From Anarhynchus alexandrinus (Eukaryota; Chordata; Aves; Charadriiformes; Charadriidae), in contig VUYV01000042.1 of the NCBI GenBank assembly GCA_008711295.1, positions 612,719 to 676,718 of the forward strand: a DNA stretch of 64,000 bases, in the 5' to 3' direction. The first letter of the stretch is position 1, and each line of letters begins with the position of its first letter. A program made the translations under genes and the position numbers. The notes under the pieces are model-generated. The model searched no databases and was not told the DNA's origin. It saw nothing but the letters and a program-made list of their open reading frames with translations. Positions 1 to 12,680 of this stretch are shown one piece after another.

Positions 1-3000
1 GGAATTTTATTTCTTCTATTTACCAGATACATCAGGCAGCCTATAGCTTACGACAGCTAATGAACTAGCCACTGTATAGCAGCTTTTCCCATTTTTTTTT
101 TTCTGTAAAACATATTTTAAAAGGGAAAGAACCTCTTTGGTTTTGTTTTGAATTATGCTGTTCTAATAGGAACCATTTTTCTGCGTGCTTACATTGCTTG
201 AAAATAGAAAACTTTAATTACAACATGAAATGAAGCATCTAAGATTTTGGCATTTGACAAAAAAAAAAAAAAAGCCAGATACTAAAATAGTACCCTTGCA
301 ACACGGGGCAGTGCCAGTGCGCAGCCTGAACTAACTTCTGTAAAAATCCTGCAGATGTTGTAGCTGATTCAGCCGGATTTCAGCTGGATAAAACATTACA
401 AAGAGCATTCTACAAACACTGTAAGAGATAGAACATCCTTCTCTGCAGCAGAGTAAACACTCTCCATGGACACTGCTTAACCTTAAATAGAGAAGGAGTG
501 AAGTGGCTCATGGGCCCCTCTCTGTGCCAGCTCCTGGGAGGTTTCAGCATCACACCTGTGCTGGACTGCCCTGATCATCATACCCATCAGCCAGCTTGTG
601 AACGAGAGACAGAAAGCTTCCTCTGACTTCTTCACTTGATGCGCGCTCTGAAAGCCCCACACCAACACCCCACGTCTGTACTGTCCTTCATGCACAGGTT
701 CAAGTTCACTAGCCCATATGTTTTTCGTTGCCTGTGTCCATATATGAAAGGGGAGATGAGTCATGATAACTAATTGCTCCTGACTGAACAAGAGTGTATA
801 AGGTAATATGTAGATAGTAGAGATGATCCTGGAATTACAGCTTGAATGCACGTTTAAGTCTTAAACTGGCATGTTGTTTACGCCATGCCTGCAGAAACAG
901 CTTTGACCTTAAAGTCACGGTAAAAATCTGAGTGTGGTTTACCTCACCAGTATACTAATATGTAATATTATGACACTACATTAGTATAATATTATACATT
1001 GAATGGCTACTATAGTAAAAGTAGACACATCACAAGTGAGTAATGATGAATTAAATTTTTTATGTATGAATTACCACATACAGATTAGATATTGTATTTT
1101 CTTTTAAATATTGTTGCCGTCTTTTTTTTTTTTTCCAAAAAATGTTTGTTTGGTTTTGTTTAACATTTCAGAGGAAACTGGTATAGTCTATTCTGTCAGT
1201 AATACACAGAATAATAGGTCAGTAACACAGTTTATAAACTATATGCTCTCAATCCATGCCATAGTGCTTTGAGAATGTGTCAACACTCAGTGATTTCCTT
1301 ACCCAGCTCAAAAGCATCTTGGAAGCACCCCGGGCAATGTCTCATATACAGCCATTGAGGGTTATCCGCTCCAAAATAGCTCTTATAATCTGAATGGAAG
1401 AACCATAAATGATTCAATTGAAATCACTTCTGAAAATGCAAAAGGAAATGAACACAGAATAAACTACAACATTAGAGGGTCTAACAGCGCGCACACCTGA
1501 AGATTCAGTATTGAAGACTTTGGCGTTTCCCCTTACAACCACCCTACTGTATGTAACAGCTACTTTAAGGCGCTGAAAACAGTATTTATAAAATTGACCT
1601 TCACTGATTTTAGAAGAGTTTTTTGCAGCATTTCAGATATAAGTTAACCAAACACATCCAACTGCATCTGCCTTAACTGAAACTTGGTAAAAGAGTCTCT
1701 TTCTTGCCCCGTCTCTCCTTCTGTCTTTGAAAGAGGTTAAGTATTCATATCTTCCCCATAAAGAAGATGTAGTATAGTACATAGCACTTATCTAGTTATA
1801 GCCTTCATAGTAAAACTGTGTTAAATAAAAACTTAAAATCTAATGCCACCAAATGTTGGATCCACAAACAACTCGCTTTGTGTCTTGTTTTGTTTTTTCC
1901 TTTATAAAGAAACAATGCCAGAAAGAAACCTTTTTTTTCTTTTCCACAGGAAACTAATGGAATTCTATAAAACCAGAACAAATAAAACTCCCAAAACACA
2001 CGACAATTACTTCTAGAAATGAGGGACTAGCAAAAGACAGTATACTAACTAGAATAATTGTTATGTTTAAAAAGGATAGTTTAGATTTATTTTCGATGCC
2101 AACCACATTTTGTATTGTTTTCTTCTCTTTGCCTACACATAACAGATTTTTTTTTTTTCTTCCATTAGGAACCATTAGGTTTTAAATTTATTTTTTTTTC
2201 ATAATCACTTCAGAACAATATAGAGGAGATGTGAGAAGCAGGTGTGTACTTTATCTAGTAAACTGAAATATCAAATAGTATGAGCAAGATAACATCTAAT
2301 TGTATATTAAGTGTAGCTCAAGGGATCAGCAAGGGAGAAGTTATTCCGTTGATGTAAACACGTGCAACTGGCATCAATCAGAAAGACATGCCGTAGGTAT
2401 GAAGGTGTTTATCAATAACGTTGCCCTATCAAAGTGGATAGAATCAGTATATCACCAATGACCTCCTAATATGAGAAACAGCTGCAATTTACTTTGCCGT
2501 AAGGAAGAGGCCTTACCCTTTCCAGACTATGTACCCTGCTGCTTCTCATACAGAAAAACACCCTCACGAAGGCAGTCATTAAAACGTAGTAATGTGCAAC
2601 TGTAATAGCTTGAGTAGGTTCAACTGCTTTCTTTTCCTTTTCCATATATACTGCTGAAGATGTGCATCTTCCTTTTGGCAGCCGCAACATAGGACAAAAA
2701 ATTTTTTAACGGAAATTTGGATTTCCCTTTGTTTGGGGTGCTCATCTTTTTTAATTGGCTGACTATCAGAACTGAGTTTTGTAAACAGGCATCTTTGGGG
2801 GTTTTAAACTGTTTTTTAAAAACTATATTAATCTTTATAATCCCAATTATTTTTTATGGGATGCACACAGTGTATGAAAGAGGATTAGTTTGACACAAAA
2901 TGTAAAATATTTCCTATTTTTTAAGAAGATAAAAGTAATCCTTTGAGTTACATTTTTTCCAGAATATTTTGGTAGATATTTTATTGTCACTGCAGTAGCC

Positions 3001-4575
3001 TACTATGAAAATATATTCGTACAGGAAATCTTTGGTAATGAAGGATTTTACTTAAAGAATGCCTAATAAACAGAAACATGAGTAAACTAAAAGTTGAAAA
3101 GACATGTAATGGTATAAAACAACTGAGAGAAAATAATGTTTCATTAACAATTGTTAATGATGCTTCCTCTTCTTGACTTTCTTGATACTTTTTCATTCAA
3201 TCCTGCATCAAGTTATGTTACAAAATCTGGAATTCTGATTAAGAATCCCCTAATGCAGGTTCTGCATTTACTGACAAGCTGAAAGAAAAGATGGCTGTAC
3301 TGGGTCTTTGGCTAAACCCAGAAAACAGGATAGAATACATGAGGCTGGGAGCAGCCTGATGGTTGGGAATCCAAGTTAAGACTAGGAGTTGATGCTTGCG
3401 GCTCCTTTTGCAATAAGTTTGTACAATGCTTCAAGAGCGTACTTTACTTCTTTCTTTCATTTTTAGTTCTTCTGTCCAGAGTAGTATATGTTATCTATGT
3501 GTATAATAGAGGATAATATTAACTCAATTCAATCCCCAATACTCACAGAGAGAAAAAAAAACCTAAAAAATGACACAGCTCTCTTCTCCTGCATTGTGAG
3601 GAGAGTCTAACCACAGATCAAAACAATATTCATCTTGAGAAGCCATCATCTTGGGAACCATTTCCACTATCACTCATGTGGGAACTTTATTAAACGCCAT
3701 CCTATTCAGTACGTATTCAAAGAGCAATAGTGGGGGGACGGACTTCACAGCAAACAAGCAATCCCAGAAGAAATGAGACCTGTTCTCCTGTACGTTTACA
3801 AATTGTAATTGACTGCCAGCTTTGATTTCCTACAGTTGGATATTTTTTAAAACCATGTCAGTTCTCTCTATTTAATACAGTAGGAGAGGACATAGTATTT
3901 ATTCCCAGCATTAGGACATTTACAGGGTCTCTGTCTTCTAATGATCACCTATTTTCATAAACAGTTTGAAACATATTTGATACTGCTGTCTCTTGGAGAA
4001 ATTTCGTTGAACTCAGACCTCAAAGTAAGAAGTTTTACAGGGAAGCACAACAGATATCTTGTTTGCTGAGCCTCAAAAACTGCAGAGCCCTCTTCACTGT
4101 CCTCAGGGTCTGCTCACATTCTTCCAAATCTCTTACTTCCATAATTTGTCTGCTGCCACTAGTTTGTACAAATAAAACCAAAACAAGCCATAACAAAACA
4201 AAACCTTTTATGAAGTCTTTGCAGCACCTATTCCCCTAGGTTGGAAATCTCTCACCAAGAAGTCCTCCACAAAGGCCTTGGGAATACTGAATATCCCTTT
4301 TCTTCTCCTTGGTGCTAATGCTCTGAGCCCCATATTCAGATTTTAATACTGTACAGCACTCAGCCAGGCAAATTATCAAATCAAATTACAGTGGCTTACC
4401 AATTTACCTCCCATCAGCTCTAAAGCAATACCTTGTTAACCTGCTGTAACTGTGTTGTATGTCTGAACTGAACACGTATGAGTGAAGGTTATTTCCAGAA
4501 AGAAAGGACAGACTGAAAGAGCAGCTTTTATCCACAAGGAAAAAATAGGATAGACATTTAAGCAAACTGTTTAAC
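1..4575. other. AT-rich non-coding DNA, no gene found
   Basis: No open frame in this stretch looks like a protein; the longest (483-851, reverse) is 122 codons and has no recognisable motif. The DNA is AT-rich with many short A or T runs, for example 15 A at 259-273. A perfect 14-bp palindrome, GTATAATATTATAC, lies at 984-997. I see no repeat family that I can name. Confidence 0.7.
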
Positions 4576-4579
4576 TTTA

Positions 4580-4740
4580 AAGGCAATTAGGCAATGGAAT
4601 GACTTGCCTGAGGAGGTAGTTTAGACAATGTAATGAGAAGTGCTTAAAATAGAATAAACTATTTGCGAGACAGATACAGATGTAAATAATCCTCCATGTT
4701 TTGAACTAGATGAATCAGGAGAGGTATCTTCTCTGTTCAA
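4580..4740 (+). mobile_element. Old, degraded CR1/L3-like LINE 3' fragment
   Basis: The phrase around 4590-4620 (a GGCAATGGAATGACTTGCCT segment followed by GAGGAGGTAGTT) matches the last coding part of CR1-like LINEs, where a Trp-Asn-x-Leu-Pro stretch is followed by a conserved valine. Around 4708-4730 the text GAACTAGATGAATCAGGAGA resembles the CR1 3' stem that reads 'actagatgatct...aggtccctt'. The frame is broken and the similarity is patchy, so this would be an ancient copy. It lies about 240 bp upstream of a MIR-like SINE in the same orientation. It is recognised by eye only and could be chance. Confidence 0.45.
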
Positions 4741-4975
4741 ATGTCTGACTATAAAAATTCTATTCTCTTTCCTTGAGAACAGCTTTCAAACTTATGACTG
4801 TTTACACCTGTTCTGAATACTAAAGTGAAACTGCACTCCAAAAGGCAGTTTAACCTCACTGTATCATTATAAAGTAGATTTATTCATAACAAGCATCTAT
4901 GAAAAACTTCCAGCAAAAAAAAGTCCTTAGTCAGGGAGATGCACATTGTTGCAAAAATGGATTGTTTCTCTAAGT

Positions 4976-5190
4976 GCTTATATGGCCCCATCGCTATAGT
5001 ATCCAAGCGCCTTACAAACATTAATGAATGTATTCTCACAACACCCCTGGGAGATAGAGATAGTATTATTAGCTAATGCACAAAGAGTAGCTTGTCCAAA
5101 GTCACACAGAAAGTCTGTGGCACAGCCAAGACTCAAAACTGTGATTTCCTGCCCACTGCCGTAACCATGACTATATTCTCCTGTCCATAT
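4976..5190 (+). mobile_element. Ancient MIR-like (amniote) SINE
   Basis: The order of phrases is that of amniote MIR-type SINEs: a segment about position-dependent 'cgccttacaaacattaatgaatg' character (5008-5031), then 'ctcacaacacccctgggag' (about 5034-5053), a 'tattatta' step, then 'cttgtccaaagtcacacag' (about 5092-5110), and an 'agtctgtggcacagccaagactc' type end (about 5112-5134). The copy is diverged but nearly continuous, which is unusual for such an old family in a bird. The reverse frame over 4978-5202 is only an antisense shadow. Birds keep few MIR-like copies, and some retained ones are conserved regulatory DNA; whether this one is cannot be told from a single sequence. Confidence 0.7.
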
Positions 5191-5526
5191 ACAGCATTTC
5201 AAAATATGTTACATATAACCTCAGATCTTTACACAATAAGCCCTTCTGTTCAGCTGTAGATCCAACCGCTGACTTAATAAATAAAAATAACTTTGTTTAT
5301 CAGGAAGCTTCATTACGGCAACAAATTTGCAGGTTACTGAAACAATGACAGTTATATGGGCCATAACTGGTTCTGATATACGAGAGCATTGAAGAAGAAT
5401 TCCCTGATCGTCACATTCAGAACAGGAGGCATCATATCGAGAACATGATTTTGATACCAAAATATTTTCCTTCAGATAATGTAAAGTGTTATATTATACA
5501 GAGGAGTCTGGTTTTCAGAAAAAAGC

Positions 5527-5545
5527 AAAAAAAAAAAAAAAAAAA
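5527..5545 (+). repeat. Poly-A run, 19 bases
   Basis: There are 19 uninterrupted A bases, flanked by A-rich sequence on the left (AAAAGC) and GGAAAGG on the right. I see no SINE or processed pseudogene directly upstream that would explain it as an insertion tail. Confidence 0.9.
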
Positions 5546-6471
5546 GGAAAGGCTAGCTGTACTCCCTACATAGCTCCTTTTGGATAAACTATTTTTGTAA
5601 TAAGACATATACGGTATTTTCAGTTTTAATGAGTTCAAATCTGGAGGACAACTGCAGTAAGTGTATTCACCCCTGAATATCAGAGAAAAGAATTTGGCTT
5701 ATAAATTTAGTATTATAATAATGAAAATAAATTATATTTATAAATATATAGTTTTGCAGTCATTTCGATTCATTTGAATCAATTCAGAGATCTGATCAAA
5801 TGATAAGATAATTCTTCTGAGTCAGAAAGACAGCAACTTGTCTTTCATTTTGGCAGGGGGAGCATAAGTATTGCATTTTTCCTCAAATGCTTAACAATTA
5901 AAAAAGAGAAAATAGAGGGCAACTGCATAAGTAATGGAAAAGGGTAGGAAGGTGTAGTAGATCACAAAGCGAATAATGATCCAAAAAATACAATCTTGTT
6001 GCAACAAAGTGAAGTATAATTTTGGAATTCATTGGCAGAAACAAAAGACAAGTAGTGTCTCCCAAACTTCACTCCTGAAGTTACAGCAACAGCACTTTTC
6101 TCAGTTTGTGGCTTCATGTTTTAGGAAAGACGTAGATAAATTAGACTGGTTTTAATTACAGCCACCAGTATAGCAAAGGGGATTTACATTAGATCCTAAT
6201 GGAAAACAGCCCAGCTATCAGGACAGTTAAATAATGGAGCAGATCATCATTGACAGGGAATCCACATCTCAACATGTATTGAAGAGCCAGTTAAATAAAT
6301 ATCCATGAGGGTTGATCCTAATTCACATAAGAGGATAGACTAGATAAGACTAGGATAAGACTAGATTGTGTCTTCAGATCCATTTCAGTCTAACATACAC
6401 ATTTAATCACTGTACAAATAGTACAAACAGCTATTCAGATCACTTATTCTCCAAGAACCTCTATTCTAGAA
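5546..6471. other. AT-rich non-coding DNA
   Basis: No gene or named repeat is seen. A small imperfect tandem array of about three GATAAGACTA-like units occupies 6334-6363. Confidence 0.65.
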
Positions 6472-6650
6472 TCCCTTATTCCCTCCTTTTCTCTCCCTCT
6501 CTCCCCGCCTCTCTTTCTCTCTTACTCTCCCTTTCTCTTTCCCCTTTTCTTTATTCCTCCCTCCCCCACCAGCTCTCTCTCCCCCTTTCTGTCTTTCTCT
6601 CTTTCTTCCCTCATCCTTTCATCTCTCCCTCTGCTCTTTCTATATCCTTT
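6472..6650 (+). repeat. Polypyrimidine (CT-rich) tract
   Basis: Of 179 bases only about 13 are purines, mostly single A or G interruptions. The longest pure stretches are 6525-6552 (28 bases) and 6573-6590 (18 bases). The run mixes CTCT, CCCT and TTTC units, so it is a low-complexity tract and not one clean microsatellite. The open frame that crosses it (6366-6653, forward, very rich in Ser, Leu and Pro) is a product of this composition and not a gene. Such polypurine/polypyrimidine duplexes can adopt triplex (H-DNA) structure. Confidence 0.93.
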
Positions 6651-6652
6651 TA

Positions 6653-8640
6653 AACTAGCACATCCCTAGTTGGACTGGAAATTCCTTAGGTGTCTACCTT
6701 TAGCAACCTTAGCATGTTAAGGAACTTCCTATTCTGAGGGACCAGATATCTGTTCCCTATAAGACTACATAAAGATCCAAATTTAGATAAGATGTGGTTT
6801 AAATTCCTATCATACCTTCACTACAGGACCAGAAAGCTGCAATGACTGGGCACTTCTGGGTAATTTTTATTATCATTTTTATTAACATTGAGTAATAGAA
6901 AAATTATGAAGATAGACTGTACATTAGCAAAATTATCAGATCAGAGAAGCAGAGACTCTTGCTATCTAAGAGCTTAGGTGCTGAGTTAGGTTGCAGGAAT
7001 AGCTTTTAATTTTCTCTGATTCTCCCAAGTCCAGGGCAATTTTTTTTTGCCTGTTCCTGTAAGCTACCTGCTTACATGCAAAAACATTCTCTGATTCAAC
7101 ATGGTGAGTATAGATCGTTCTCTTTCATAAAAGCCAAACAAATGTCACATGAAAGACAACAAACCGGTTTCCTGTAACATCACTTTGTCTCCTTTCATTT
7201 CTTTTGAGGCTGTTGAAACCGGAACTGGATGGAAACAACGGGAACTGCACTCAAATAAAAGAAAACTAGGATTAAATAGTTCCTAGTTCCAGGTGGGATG
7301 CAGTGTTTAAACAGTCAAACAGGACTGGAGGAAATGTTTCTAAGGAAGGACTAAAGGAAGACTTTAAACTTGGAGCACGCTCTTGGAGATATAATCCGCT
7401 CTTGGTCTGATTTGGAAAAATGAGACCAAACCATATTATCTGGTTAGAACAAGTTACTGTATTCTTCATCATAGTTTGTCCCCAGAGATAGACAGCTGAT
7501 AGGGGGAAACTATTCAGTTATCTGAAATTATAAAAAAGCCATAATACTGTCAACAAGTGGATTCTCATTATGTGAAATGGCAGCCTACACAGCAGCCACT
7601 AAGAAGGAGTATACAATATTATACAAACAATTCATATTCACCGGAGTACAGCTTATTACAATGGCTATATTTATGTGCACTTTAGAAGTTACTGTACAAA
7701 GCATTTATTAAAAAAAATGCCCCGTTTGGCAAGTCCAGAAGTGCACACATGGAGCAAATTCCTCACTCAAGGAGAAAATGAACCTTTGTCTAGAATGCAG
7801 AGGAACCTGCAGGATGCTTTTCAGAAAATCTGGAAAGAAAGACCACTGAAGCTAAAAGCGGGTACCAGAGAGCCCACTTACAAGATGTTAGCAAGGGCCC
7901 TCTGCTGTGAAGTTTGCGGAGTGCCTGGCCAAACACTAATGAAGAAAGCCACAGGAATCCCATACTGGAAACTGAAAGTTAAGCTGCTAAATATGAACAT
8001 ATGGAGCTAGGCAAGCTGTAGGAGTCCCAGATAGTTGTGACGGTTTAGACAATAGCACTTGTCGTTCCTCACAGGAAGATGATATCAACAAAAGGAGTCT
8101 TAGAATTGTGTCAGTTAAACGGCTTCACTTAAAATGGACAACCACCATCGACATAAACAGCAAAGGGAATGATGAGGACTCACTGAACAAAAAAATCGTA
8201 AAATGTTACTTGACATTTGGTTATGAGCAGCATTGTGCTAATTTTACCAGGAGCTAACAGATTGTCAACAACACAGAGAGGTAACATCTTAGAGACTGGC
8301 ACAAGCAAAGCAAATGCATTCTCTCTTGCGGAAGGTCTCACTTTCATTGTCTGCATTAATAATCTTCAGTCTAGGAAATGAATTCAAAAAAGATACTCAA
8401 AAATCTACTTGTGGGGTGTTTTTTGTTAGTTTTCTTTTTGTTTGATTCAGTTTTTCTGTGTCTGTGCTTGACTATGGGACAGCACACAGTTTTCTGACTT
8501 TTGATCAGAAAACAAGGGCCCAAAGAATGAGAAAAATCTGGGGAATTACTGGTAGCTATCACATAGAAGCTCAAAGTGAAAACATGAGTGCCTCACGTAG
8601 CCTCATTTCACTGGGAAACACAGATAATTTCCTCTCATTT
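6653..8640. other. Non-coding DNA with one unrecognised short ORF
   Basis: No named repeat is seen. A forward frame at 7675-8010 is open for 111 codons in somewhat GC-richer sequence than its flanks; its protein is rich in Lys, Arg and Leu and I recognise no motif. A perfect palindrome, AAACCGGTTT, lies at 7161-7170, and a related half, GAAACCGGAACTGG, follows about 50 bp later. Confidence 0.55.
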
Positions 8641-8912
8641 AATAGAATCATAGAATCACAGAATAGTTGAGTTTAGAAGGAACCTCTGGAGATCATCTAG
8701 TCAAATCTCCCTGATCAGAGCAGAGTCAATTGGTGATGCAGGTCATGCAGGACTGTTACTCTGTCAGGATGTGGATCACCACAACTTTGGTGAACAACCT
8801 GTTCCAGTGTTCAATCAACCTTACAGTGAAAAAAAAATAAAATCAATTTCTTATGTTTAAATGGAATTTCTTGTATTTCAATTTATGCCCATTGTGTCTT
8901 TTCCTGTCATAA
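8641..8912 (-). mobile_element. CR1 LINE, 3' end fragment (old subfamily)
   Basis: The left edge carries about three copies of the CR1 3' terminal microsatellite, in reverse orientation (units of TCATAGAA), followed by the conserved GGAACCTCTGGAGATCATCTAG stem region (8680-8700) and a degraded 3' part with 'aacctgttccagtgttcaatcaac' character. The element therefore lies on the reverse strand with its 3' end at 8641, and its 5' truncation is near 8912. It is more diverged than the copies at 11,429 and 59,999, and contains a short A-rich run near 8829, so it is probably from an older CR1 subfamily. Confidence 0.9.
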
Positions 8913-11428
8913 TAATTTAGGCAAGACTTAAGCAAAACTTTGGCAAAATGGAAGAAATCAAAGTTGATTTTGCACTGTCTGTGGTTAAAGAGTCATAATT
9001 ATGTTCATACATATGTGCAGTAATATACATATAATGACATAGTTCAGTCTACAGGGAAAAGTACCATAACAAAATAACTGGTGTTAATCTCAGGAAAATA
9101 ATGTCTATCTAGATGTTTCCATGAAGATGGTGCTACAATGTCTTGTCAGATACACCCTAAGGAACTCAGTGAGAAATTCAGTCACAAGATGGGAACCCAA
9201 CTGGAACCCAACAGACATAGAACTATGCATCTCGTATTCAAGCGGTAAGCATACAGACTAAACTATTACGATCCACTTTTCCATCTGCACCACAGTGAAT
9301 GTGGACTGGCAAATAATTCAAATTGAAGCCAAGAAGAAGGATAAAGAAATAATGCAATAACACGACCTTCTTCATGTTACTCCAGTTGCAACAAAAGCTA
9401 CACCATAACAGTAAGTGAAACCAAAGAAATTCTATTAAACATGCAGACAGCATATATTTAGATCAAGTTTTATTGTAGTCCACTCAATCTTAATTATAAG
9501 CTGATGGACTTTGGTAAATTAAAAAAAATACTGAAGAAATTAAAATAGATTCAAAAGAAGAAACTGAGCCCATAGTTCAGTCTGAGAACCAAAAAAAAAG
9601 TTAGAAATAACCAGGATATTGCAAAATGATGTTGTTGGGCTGGTCGTCTACTTTCTCAGTTAAAATTTGCATTCCTTGTATTTGAGTTACCTTTGGTGTA
9701 TACGTCTAGTTTTATGATCTTGCCTTTTGTGGTTGCATGAAAAGGTTCAGTATGTGCAGATAAGTATTTTCATAGAAATTCAAGTGACATGCAATGGTAG
9801 GGAGCTCCTGGGAATAACTAAACTAGAGTAAAAGCTTCTGGAAGACAAAGACAACTTAAAAAGTCTCATGCCTATCTGCTCACAAACCTACTGTAAGACC
9901 ACTTGAGAAATGAGGTGAAGTTTATGAGACTTTTCTCTCCTACTTACACTAGAAAAAGAAGTATTTTTAGGGCTGGAAAATGCAAGAGCTACATTGTTAT
10001 AGAATATAGTATATTCAGTTATGGTGAGTATGTATAGTTACAGTATACTTCTGGTATTATAACACAAGTTGCAGGACCATCTTCGTTTACCTGTTTCTGA
10101 TCCTGCCACTATTAAAGTAAGATTTTTTTGCTCTTTGCCAAAAGTTAATGGCTTGTGTTTAGGAATTTAATAAATATGTTTTATTCAGTATGGTGAGAAT
10201 GAATGATTCAGATTCATAACATCCAAAGTCTCAAATCACAAGGCAGACAATGGTAAATTCTTTGCACTCAGGTAATGGAACTAACCAAAACAGGACCTTT
10301 GATCTATATTGCTAAATATTTGCAGTTGACACTGGGTCAACACTAAACTAGCAAAGAACCATAAAACACCATTCCAGTTCAATTGTGGCTGGGATCTGTA
10401 TTGTCCTTGATCTACATCTTAGTAAAAAGAGACACTGATGGCTATAGCTATCCACAAATTAGGAAGGGGTTGCTTCCTTGGAGTTAGTGATGCCCTCACA
10501 AATTTCTGGAGAAGATACTTCAGCAAAATAATCATGACTACATAATGTCAAGCTTTGAATGGCAGTCAGAAGGACTTGGTTCCAACAAATAATATTTCTA
10601 AGTGGAGTCTTGCCCTTATTTCTGACATAGGAAACCGTTTCTAACAGAAGATGGTGACAGAAGTGATGCTGTTCAGCTTAACAGTAGCATGCAATACTAG
10701 CTAACACATGTATCTACAGGCTACCATGGCAAAGATATTTCTTCCATGGGCTTCCGTGTCCACAGAAATGATACTGCAGTCAACGCCACATGAATCCTTA
10801 CAATAAGCTAAGTAGGTATAGTGTTCTCACTCCAAAACTTTATATAGTATTTATGTGATATGCTCAGTATGAAAATTACACCTACCCGACTGTCTAAAAA
10901 AAAGAGATTTTCAAAACACTGACAAAAGCCTGAACTAAGGCAACTAACAGTGATGACTGCTAAAATTGGAGGTTTAAGGCAACATTTTAAAGCCAGTGTC
11001 ATCATGGTCCTGTCTCAAACATGATCATTTGATATTTTGTTCATATGCCAGTTCCTAAAGTACTGAATTTAGTATATATTTGTGAGACTATTTCTCATGT
11101 TTACCTCTAAAGCAAAGTTTGCTTGTTTGAGGGGTTTGCTTGTCTTCTAAACTGAGAAACACAGGTATAGCATATGAAAAGTGAAAAGATCAAGAGGTTT
11201 TTCAAAGTTTGCTCAAAATATCAGGGATTAAATTCCTAATGAATGAGTAAATGGGTAAGGAAAATTAGAGCAAAGTGTTAATTGTGTGCATAATTCTGCT
11301 GGTTTTGTTTTGTTCAATTAAAGCTTAATAGTTTGAACTTTTCATCACTACTGAGTAACACAACAGATTAAAATCATATTGTGTGACATCCCAAAACAAA
11401 GGATATGCAGGGAAGCTGAGGGACAATA
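8913..11428. other. AT-rich non-coding DNA
   Basis: I see no gene, RNA or named repeat here. The reverse frames at 9238-9453 and 10,808-11,005 are short and have no recognisable family. Confidence 0.65.
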
Positions 11429-11758
11429 TCATAGAATCATAGAATGGTTTGGGTTGGAAGTGATCTTGAGGATCATTGAGTTCCAACCCCCCTGCCATGG
11501 GCAGGGACACCTCCCACTAGACCAGGTTGCTCAAAGCCCCATCCAGCCTGGCCTTAAACACCTCCAGGGATGGGGCATCCACAACTTCTCTGGGCAACCT
11601 GTTCCAGTGCCTTACCACCCTCAGAGTGAAAAATTTCTTCCTGATATCTAATCTAAATCTACCAACTTCTAGTTTGAAGCCATTCCCTCTCATCCTATCA
11701 CTACATGCCCTTGTAAAAAGTCCCTCTCCAGCTTTCTTGTAGGCCCCCTTCAGATACT
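11429..11758 (-). mobile_element. CR1 LINE, 3' end fragment
   Basis: The sequence begins with two TCATAGAA units and runs through the typical CR1 3' untranslated stem and the end of ORF2, all in reverse orientation. It stops abruptly near 11,758, in the segment that reads 'gtaggcccccttcagatact'. It is a classic 5'-truncated CR1 of about 330 bp, the usual outcome of incomplete reverse transcription. Open frames at 11,379-11,651 and 11,527-11,742 (forward) are antisense shadows of this element and not genes. Confidence 0.96.
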
Positions 11759-12680
11759 CACATCATGCTATAAATTATTGCAAAAAACATAAAGAAAAAA
11801 AAAGACAGAGAGAAACAAAACAATACTCAATATCTTAGTTTGCTTCCTCTCCTAAGCATTACAGGAGAAACATTGAAAGGAAGGACTTTATCACAGCCCT
11901 CCTAAAGGACAGGTTTGCATGACCTCAGAGGATGTAGTGTATTCCATGAGGAAGAACACTACAAATAACTGTTTATAGTCAATAAGATTTCTTATAAATG
12001 CACTTTTAAAAACTTTCAACTGATCATTGCTATGTAATGATTACATCCTAATCATTTCTATGCGGCTTGGACGTACGTGCTCGTTGCAGCGATGCAGTGT
12101 AGAGCTGCCATGAGCTGTCCTTTCAGCACCACAACCTGCCACGGCCCTACCGACTGCCGCACGGCTTACACTCCTCCTATTAACCCCAGCAGTTAATTAC
12201 CTCATGAAACAAAAAGAGTGCTGGCATCACTTTCAGACTCTAGAGATATACGCCTAAAATACACAACTTAAACTAATCAAACTGAGATCTGAGTTACACA
12301 TATGTAAAAGTAGTCATTTACAATGAACTAGAAACAATGGTAATTTTCTAAACCACTGTTTTTATAGGAGACAACAAAGAAATTCCTTTAAAATTATGTA
12401 TTTGCTAAATCTATATGTGTTTGAAAATCCTGTAGGAGTTGCAAAGCAATAAATCATTTCATCTCAACAACTGAGCACGCATAACAGAATTCCTTTAAAT
12501 AACCAAATAGTTATACCAAATCCCACGTTATAAAAATTCATTGTTTATATAGGTGACAAGTGTAGATTTTCCTTCCAAAAATTTTAAGTGTCTATGTGAC
12601 AGAAAATTCCTTCTCTGTAAGCACTAATAAGATCATCTGAGGCAACATCTTAGTGACTAGAAGAAAATGGAAAAAATATT
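11759..12680. other. Non-coding DNA with a small GC-rich patch
   Basis: Mostly AT-rich. From about 12,060 to 12,180 there is a short GC- and CpG-richer patch (TGCGGCTTGGACGTACGTGC start) with no open frame or repeat that I recognise. Confidence 0.55.

Noticed and set aside
6366..6653. 95-codon Ser/Leu/Pro-rich ORF
   Set aside because: It is a translation of the polypyrimidine tract.
11379..11742. Forward ORFs over the CR1 at 11.4 kb
   Set aside because: They are antisense readings of the CR1 3' end.
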